64,000 bases of DNA from positions 156,988 through 220,987 of the forward strand of contig NZ_PJJO01000055.1 in assembly GCF_002929535.1 (NCBI RefSeq). The letters run 5' to 3'. The DNA is from Cryobacterium sp. Y11. Lineage in GTDB: Bacteria; Actinomycetota; Actinomycetes; Actinomycetales; Microbacteriaceae. Each line of letters begins with the position of its first letter. Within the stretch, counting starts at the first letter, position 1. Of this stretch, positions 59,396 through 64,000 are shown in pieces. The notes beneath the pieces are model-generated. The model did no database searches. It worked only from the letters and a program-made list of their open reading frames with translations, and was not told the origin of the DNA. The position numbers and the translations under genes were made by a program.

Positions 59396-60880
59396 CTACC
59401 AGGTGACTCTGGTTGGGACTGAGCTATCGGTCGAGGCGGCATCGGTATCGGCATCGGGCGCTGGCGTGCCCCGATCGCTTGCGACCGCTGTGGTGGCGCG
59501 ACTCGGGCGAAGCGCCGGGCGAGACGCCATGGTGAAGCCGCCGTCACGCACGAGCGCGTCGGGGCCACGGGTGGGAACCATGGCCAGAACAATGCCGAGC
59601 GGCGTCGTTCCGACGGCTTCGAGGGCGTCGAATGCTGCCAGCAATTCGGCTTCGCGCACCCGGGTGGCGCCGACGACGAGAATGGTTCCGCCGGTCCACC
59701 GGCTGAGCACAGCGGCATCCGTCACGGCCAGCACAGACGGCGCATCAATGAGCACATAGTCGTAACTGCTGCTGAGCACGTCAAGCACGGTGCCCATCGC
59801 CGTCGAACCGAGCAGTTCACTCGGGTTGGTGGGGATCTTGCCGGAGGACAGCACGGTGAGCGGATGCAGCGTGCCCCACGATTGCAGCGAATCCTTCAGC
59901 AGGATGTCGCCGTTCAGCACGTCGGTCAGGCCACGGTCAGCGTCGAGCCCGAGAAAGTCAGCCAGGCGCGGAGTCCGCAAATCGGCGTCGATGACGGCGA
60001 CGGTCGCACCGCTTTCGGCGAGCACGATCGCGAGGTTGACCAGCGTGGTGGTCTTGCCCTCACCCGAAACGGAGGACGTCACGACCAGGCTGCGGCGGCT
60101 GGTGTCGGCGTCGGCGAACTGGAGGTTGGTGCGCAGCACGCGGAACGCTTCGGCCCGCGCGGTGGCCGGACCGTCGGGCGTGATGATCGGGTTGGCCCTG
60201 GATTCGAGCGGGATGCCGCCGAGCACGGGAACCTCGGTGAGCCGTTCGATGTCATCACGGTTGCAGACACGACGGTCGACCAGCCCGAGAATCAGCGCGG
60301 TGACCAGACCGACCAGCAGGCCGATCAGCAGGCCGACGGCGAGGTTGAGGTAGAGCTGGGGCAGCGCTGGGTTGTCGGGAACAACCGCGGGGTCGAGCAC
60401 ACCGACGGTGACGGGGCTGTCACCGCCGTCGGTGGGCGTCTCCAGCTGGTTGATGACGACGTCGGTGAAGCTCTCCGACACGGCCTGGGCGAGCTGCTGG
60501 GCGGCATCCGCTGCCCCGGCGAGAGCGGAGATTTCAATGACGGCCGAACCGGGCTCTGTGGTGGCAGTGACGCGCTGGGCCAGGTCGGTGGCGTTGTCGC
60601 TGAGGTTCAGGCTCGTGATCACCGGGTTGAGCACGCGGGGGCTCGTGGCGACGTCGAGGTAGTAGGGCAGCTTCTGCACCACGAAGTTGTTGCCCTGCAC
60701 CAGGTCACCGGGAGAGGAGCCGGTCTGAATCTGAGCGGCCACGAACACGCGGGTGGACGATTGGTACTGCACGGGGGTCAACAGCGCGGCAGCCGAGCCA
60801 CCGGCCACGCCCAAGAGCACGAAAGCCACGATGAGAATCCAGCGCTTTCGCAGTATTTTTACCAGTCGTTTCAGTTCCAT
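59396..60880 (-). CDS. Polysaccharide co-polymerase / BY-kinase (Wzz plus CpsD-type)
   Basis: A 494-residue inner-membrane protein. Residues 1-200 form a Wzz domain between two helices (RWILIVAFVLLGVAGGSAAA and LAVGLLIGLLVGLVTALILG). The cytoplasmic part is a bacterial tyrosine-kinase ATPase: Walker A SSVSGEGKTTT near 272, Walker A' VAVIDADLR and Walker B YVLIDAPSV. The C-terminal tail is Ala/Thr/Asp-rich and contains no Tyr, so the usual autophosphorylated Tyr cluster is absent. It should set chain length and regulate export. It is the upstream gene of the minus-strand set 60880-55923. Confidence 0.92.
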   Translation of the reverse strand: MELKRLVKILRKRWILIVAFVLLGVAGGSAAALLTPVQYQSSTRVFVAAQIQTGSSPGDLVQGNNFVVQKLPYYLDVATSPRVLNPVITSLNLSDNATDLAQRVTATTEPGSAVIEISALAGAADAAQQLAQAVSESFTDVVINQLETPTDGGDSPVTVGVLDPAVVPDNPALPQLYLNLAVGLLIGLLVGLVTALILGLVDRRVCNRDDIERLTEVPVLGGIPLESRANPIITPDGPATARAEAFRVLRTNLQFADADTSRRSLVVTSSVSGEGKTTTLVNLAIVLAESGATVAVIDADLRTPRLADFLGLDADRGLTDVLNGDILLKDSLQSWGTLHPLTVLSSGKIPTNPSELLGSTAMGTVLDVLSSSYDYVLIDAPSVLAVTDAAVLSRWTGGTILVVGATRVREAELLAAFDALEAVGTTPLGIVLAMVPTRGPDALVRDGGFTMASRPALRPSRATTAVASDRGTPAPDADTDAASTDSSVPTRVTW

Positions 60881-60985
60881 GTGCGCTTCTTTCCACTCGA
60901 CCTACTCGTCGTGCTTCGGGTGCACGACGACAGGGACCCATATTGGCATAAAAATCCTCACTTTTGGACCTCCCCGATGGGGGAT

Positions 60986-61906
60986 TTAACCAGTCCGTGG
61001 CGAGGCGTTCACGAGATGGTCAACGAGAAACTGACGAATGCTCGCCCGAGTAGCCTCGTCGAGCATCTCCAAACCGTGTCGTTTACCGCTTTTCACGTCG
61101 AGCGTGACGGGAACGTCGACCGCGGTGAGGGCGAGCGCCATCGCCTGCCCCTGCTCCACCGGAACGAGTTCTTTTTTCGAGATGGCGATGTAAAACGGCG
61201 GATCGCTCGCATCGACCGAATACACCGGCGACGCGTCCCGCGAATTCGGGCAGTCGGTGACGAAGTCGCAGCCGAGATATTGCAGAATCGGAGTAACGGC
61301 CAGCGCGGATGGCTGGCCCAGCTGCAGGCCGGTCTCGGTTAAATCAACCGCCGGCGACAGGGCAACGACCGCGGCAACCCTGTCGCCCTCGGTGAGGCTG
61401 CCGGAGCCGTTGGTGCCGATCGTGGCCGCGATGATCGCCCCGGCCGAGCTGCCCAAGAGTGCGATGCGTTTGGGATCGATATTGAATTTCTTGATCTGCT
61501 GGGGGCCCCGCAACCACTCGAGCGCATCGGTCACGTCGTTCACCTGCGCCGGAAAGACAAACTTCGGGGCGAGCCGGTAGTCAACGGCGAAGGCGGCAAC
61601 GCCGTTGCTGGCGAGTTCCTCGCACAGGGCGGTCATGCCGCCGAAATCCTTGGTGCCGCTGTCGAATCCGCCGCCATGAATGAGAATCACGGCCGGGGTG
61701 CGCCGCTTCTGGCCGTCGGGCAGGCAGGCGTTCAACATGAGGTCCTGCCGCTTGGCCGTTCCGTATTGCAGGTCGCGCTCCACCTCGACTGGGCCGGGCG
61801 CAGCGGCCTGGGCCGGCCCGGTCGACGTGGCGGAGCATCCGCTGAGCAGGAGCAGACCGAGAGCCAGCGTGAGCGCCGTCGCGGCACGCCGTTGCGCGCG
61901 TTTCAC
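60986..61906 (-). CDS. Lipoprotein alpha/beta-hydrolase (carboxylesterase-like)
   Basis: A 306-residue lipoprotein from GTG 61906 behind GGGAG. The signal ends in LLLLSGC. The esterase fold has the oxyanion motif ILIHGGGFDSG, the nucleophile elbow LLGSSAGAII, VDYRLAPKFVFP and a terminal KRHGLEML His. This is the hormone-sensitive-lipase/BD-FAE type. It is coupled to an acyltransferase gene upstream by a 4-bp overlap, so the pair could add and remove acyl groups on the same surface glycan. Confidence 0.88.
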   Translation of the reverse strand: MKRAQRRAATALTLALGLLLLSGCSATSTGPAQAAAPGPVEVERDLQYGTAKRQDLMLNACLPDGQKRRTPAVILIHGGGFDSGTKDFGGMTALCEELASNGVAAFAVDYRLAPKFVFPAQVNDVTDALEWLRGPQQIKKFNIDPKRIALLGSSAGAIIAATIGTNGSGSLTEGDRVAAVVALSPAVDLTETGLQLGQPSALAVTPILQYLGCDFVTDCPNSRDASPVYSVDASDPPFYIAISKKELVPVEQGQAMALALTAVDVPVTLDVKSGKRHGLEMLDEATRASIRQFLVDHLVNASPRTG

Positions 61907-62976
61907 AGCGGGTCTCCCTGGAGGCGAACGCGCCGCGAGACTATCGGGGTCTGCCGCTTGCGGAACGGGCTGACCCAGAGAAACGGAAACCGGTGCAGAA
62001 ATTTCGACAGGTATACCGAGAGCACGAGCACGATGGCGGCGAGCGCAAACGGCAGCACGTTGGCGGCGCTTTCGAGCCAGGGTAATTCGGCGATGGGCGC
62101 GACCAGCGCGAGGGCGCTCGCGACCAGAAACAGGTGCACCAGGTAGATCTGCAAGCTGAATTGGCCGAGCACATTCATGAAATTGAGCCACTTCACGCGC
62201 ACCAGCAGGGTGGCGAGGGCAACTCCCATCGCGACAGCGACCACACTTTCGATCAGAACCAGGCCGGGCACTCGGGACAGGTGCAGCGGCACGAGCAGCA
62301 CCGCGAGGCCGAAATAGGCAACGACGAGCGCTGCGGCATGCCACACGCGCACCCGGGCGGCCAGCCGATAGGCGGTGTGGGGAAAGTAGACCGCGACGAC
62401 AAAGAAGAAGAAGTTAGCGGCGACGCGGTCCCAGCCGACGTTGTCGAAGTCGAGCATATTCGGAGTCGTGGCCAGCACAGCCAGCAGGCCGGCGACGCCG
62501 ATTTGAACTCTCACCGGGACCTCGCGCAGGAGCCAGGCGAGCAGGGTAAAGATGGCCAGGGCCCAGATGAACCAGTTACTGCTCGTCGGCCAGACCGGCA
62601 ATAGGGCGATGGTGAGCAGATCGGTCGGGGTCGTGTCGGTGAGGCGCAAGTAGGGCACGACCAAGTAAAAGAGCACCTGGAGGAGCGACCAGAGCAGGTA
62701 CAGGTAGACCAGGATCAGCAGGCGGCGACGCCACAGGTCTCTGAAGCTCCAGGTGAGCATGCGCCGGGAGGTGAGCCCGGCGATGAAAAAGAACATCGGC
62801 ATCGGAAAATAGCTGAGCACGACGCGGAGGCGCGTGGTACTGCCGGCCAGATCCACGTCGTTGAGGAACAACGACGAGTGGTACACCACGACCAGAATAA
62901 TCGCCGCGCCCTTGGCAAAGTTGATCCACTCACGGTTTTCAGGGGGTCTGATCTCTGTCACAAGCGAAATGTACAC
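61903..62976 (-). CDS. Membrane acyltransferase (acyltransferase-3 family)
   Basis: A 357-residue polytopic protein with about ten helices. The N-terminal motif is NREWINFAKGAAIILVVVYH, then YFPMPMFFFIAGLTSRRML, PTSSNWFIWALAIFTLLAW and NVLGQFSLQIYLVHLFLV. It is the third such enzyme in the polysaccharide region and is translationally coupled to the esterase lipoprotein. The GTG at 62976 is the longest start; a second GTG five codons in (at 62961) is possible. Confidence 0.87.
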   Translation of the reverse strand: MYISLVTEIRPPENREWINFAKGAAIILVVVYHSSLFLNDVDLAGSTTRLRVVLSYFPMPMFFFIAGLTSRRMLTWSFRDLWRRRLLILVYLYLLWSLLQVLFYLVVPYLRLTDTTPTDLLTIALLPVWPTSSNWFIWALAIFTLLAWLLREVPVRVQIGVAGLLAVLATTPNMLDFDNVGWDRVAANFFFFVVAVYFPHTAYRLAARVRVWHAAALVVAYFGLAVLLVPLHLSRVPGLVLIESVVAVAMGVALATLLVRVKWLNFMNVLGQFSLQIYLVHLFLVASALALVAPIAELPWLESAANVLPFALAAIVLVLSVYLSKFLHRFPFLWVSPFRKRQTPIVSRRVRLQGDPL

Positions 62977-63039
62977 GAGAAAAGCTCATGATGGTATCGC
63001 GCGAGGGTCGCCGGCCCGTCTCAGCCGGCCGTCAGGCGG

Positions 63040-63807
63040 TCAGACGGTGACGTAGCGGGGAATCAGGTCTTCGAGCAGGGCCGCGGTCTCTGGCCAGCCG
63101 GTCACGGCGATGCACTCGACACCGAGCGCCTTGACCGGGTAGTCATTGCCGTGTTCATCGAGGCGGTCGCCGACGAACAACATGTCGTCGAGTCCGATGC
63201 CGGTCAGGGTGGCGAGGCGCTTCATGCCGTAGGCCTTGTCGATTCCCTGCCGGGTGATATCAACGGATGTCGACCCTCCGCTTCTCACCTCGAGGTCGGG
63301 CAGCACGGCCTGAACGGCCTCACGAAGGGCATTTTTCTTCGTACCAGACGGGTCCCAGGCGATTTTGGCCGAGACCGGAGCAGCCTGTCCGAGCGCGGAA
63401 AACGTGATCTGCGAGCCGCGGTCTTCAAGAATCGGGCCCCAGGTGTCACTCTCCCAATAGCCCAGGCCACGAGCGGTCTGCTCGACGGCGTGCAGAGCGC
63501 GCACCTTCTGGTCGTCACTGAGGTTCTCGGCGTAGACCTGAGTCCAACCCTGAGCGTCGCTGCGGTAGTACTGGGTGCCACAGGTGGGCATGAGGTGCAA
63601 ACGGGCCAGCGCCGGCTCCCTGATCTCGGGCAGGTTGTCGATGATCTGCGCCTGAAACTGACCGAACTGGCCGCCGGAGATGACACAGACCTCGGTGACC
63701 TCGAGCAGTTTGACCAGCAGGTCGATCATGGTCGGATCGAGCGCGGACTTGGACGGCGCGAGCGTATCGTCGAGGTCGAAGGCCACCAGGCGGGGAAGAG
63801 TAGGCAT
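63040..63807 (-). CDS. HAD-IIB family phosphatase
   Basis: A 255-residue hydrolase of the haloacid dehalogenase superfamily with a C2 cap. Motif I is LVAFDLDDTLAPSKS, motif II is CVISGGQF, the Lys of motif III follows KAYGMKRLATLTGIG, and motif IV is FVGDRLDEHGND. The cap with SGGSTSVDITRQGIDKAYGM resembles eukaryotic-type phosphomannomutases and sucrose-phosphate phosphatases. A sugar phosphate is the likely substrate, in keeping with the neighbouring glycan genes. Confidence 0.88.
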   Translation of the reverse strand: MPTLPRLVAFDLDDTLAPSKSALDPTMIDLLVKLLEVTEVCVISGGQFGQFQAQIIDNLPEIREPALARLHLMPTCGTQYYRSDAQGWTQVYAENLSDDQKVRALHAVEQTARGLGYWESDTWGPILEDRGSQITFSALGQAAPVSAKIAWDPSGTKKNALREAVQAVLPDLEVRSGGSTSVDITRQGIDKAYGMKRLATLTGIGLDDMLFVGDRLDEHGNDYPVKALGVECIAVTGWPETAALLEDLIPRYVTV

Positions 63808-63871
63808 TCGTGTACTCTAGCGCGGACCCGAGCCTGGGCCCTGTGAGCTGCTGCCCGAGTAGCCTGAGCTG

Positions 63872-64000
63872 ATGCGCACCGACTTTCATCCCCGAGACCT
63901 GCCCCGCCGCGACTTCTACAAATTGCTGACCTCGCTCGTGGTGCCGCGCCCCATCGCCTGGGTGTCGAGCCGGTCGGCGGCGGGAGTCGACAACCTGGCG
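63872..64000 (+). CDS. Flavin reductase-like protein (5' part, runs off the window)
   Basis: The first 43 residues of a protein reading MRTDFHPRDLPRRDFYKLLT, then SLVVPRPIAWVSSRSAAGVD. The VVPRPIAWVS-x-R-S-x-x-G-V-x-N-L-A stretch is the start of the FMN-binding split-barrel domain of flavin reductase-like proteins. The ATG at 63872 has no strong ribosome site. It is divergent from the HAD phosphatase gene, separated by 64 bp. Confidence 0.75.
   Translation, partial: MRTDFHPRDLPRRDFYKLLTSLVVPRPIAWVSSRSAAGVDNLA

Noticed and set aside
59281..59718. N-terminal 146 residues of the long frame in front of the Alg14-Alg13 fusion
   Set aside because: The stretch is antisense to the BY-kinase end and spacer, is Arg/Pro-rich, and the family N-terminus begins after GTG 59280.

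Overview
The window reads as chromosome of a high-GC actinomycete, most probably Microbacteriaceae. The evidence is the GC-rich coding sequence, the actinobacterial Tad/Flp locus with a 6C RNA beside it, TopA with a Lys/Ala-rich tail, and a gene order (holB, topA, tad genes, acs, RidA, a DUF4177-like gene, a PASTA class A PBP, a metallophosphoesterase) that I recall from the Rv3644c-Rv3683 stretch of Mycobacterium tuberculosis. No phage, IS or CRISPR was seen. Genus-level assignment is not possible from the sequence alone.

Bases 1-18800 are an accessory metal and arsenic region. It has a P1B-4 metal ATPase behind the end of a probable ArsR/SmtB gene, then several decayed genes: an MFS transporter with an apparent internal deletion, a headless multicopper oxidase, a DUF6153-like scrap and a GntR scrap. 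Next is a copper module: two paralogous membrane proteins, a rhodanese lipoprotein, a tiny Cys-rich protein, and a SHOCT protein-multicopper oxidase-DUF302 operon. Three copies of an ATACCC-N4-GGGTAT-like (CsoR-type) operator lie in front of these units. After a secreted M23 peptidase come arsDA, facing pstSCAB with a degenerate response regulator, and then an ArsR-three-helix-ArsC fusion plus arsR. The arsD/pstS intergenic region carries three similar inverted repeats and a PHO box. A phosphate uptake system and arsenate detoxification are therefore wired together. A tRNA-Thr (CGT) closes this region.

Bases 19000-38870 are conserved core: TetR regulator, secreted hydrolase, holB, tmk, topA, the tad operon (TadA ATPase, a TadB-TadC fusion, DUF4244 pilin-like protein, TadE, TadG-like), 6C RNA, acs, an acyltransferase, RidA, a DUF4177-like protein, a bifunctional PBP, a phosphoesterase and tRNA-Pro (CGG).

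Bases 38870-63000, directly downstream of tRNA-Pro, are a surface or exopolysaccharide locus. It encodes VanZ-like, YdcF-like and several acyltransferase proteins, an O-antigen-ligase-like polymerase, a flippase, several glycosyltransferases, two pyruvyl-transferase-like proteins, an Alg14-Alg13-type fusion, a Wzz/BY-kinase and a lipoprotein esterase. Two secreted beta-helix paralogues sit in its middle. They share N-terminal beta-rich modules (one copy versus two) and an upstream sequence element, and are separated by 1.3 kb of tandem repeats. Several genes of this locus contain short in-frame tandem repeats. The window ends in a HAD phosphatase and the start of a flavin-reductase-like gene.
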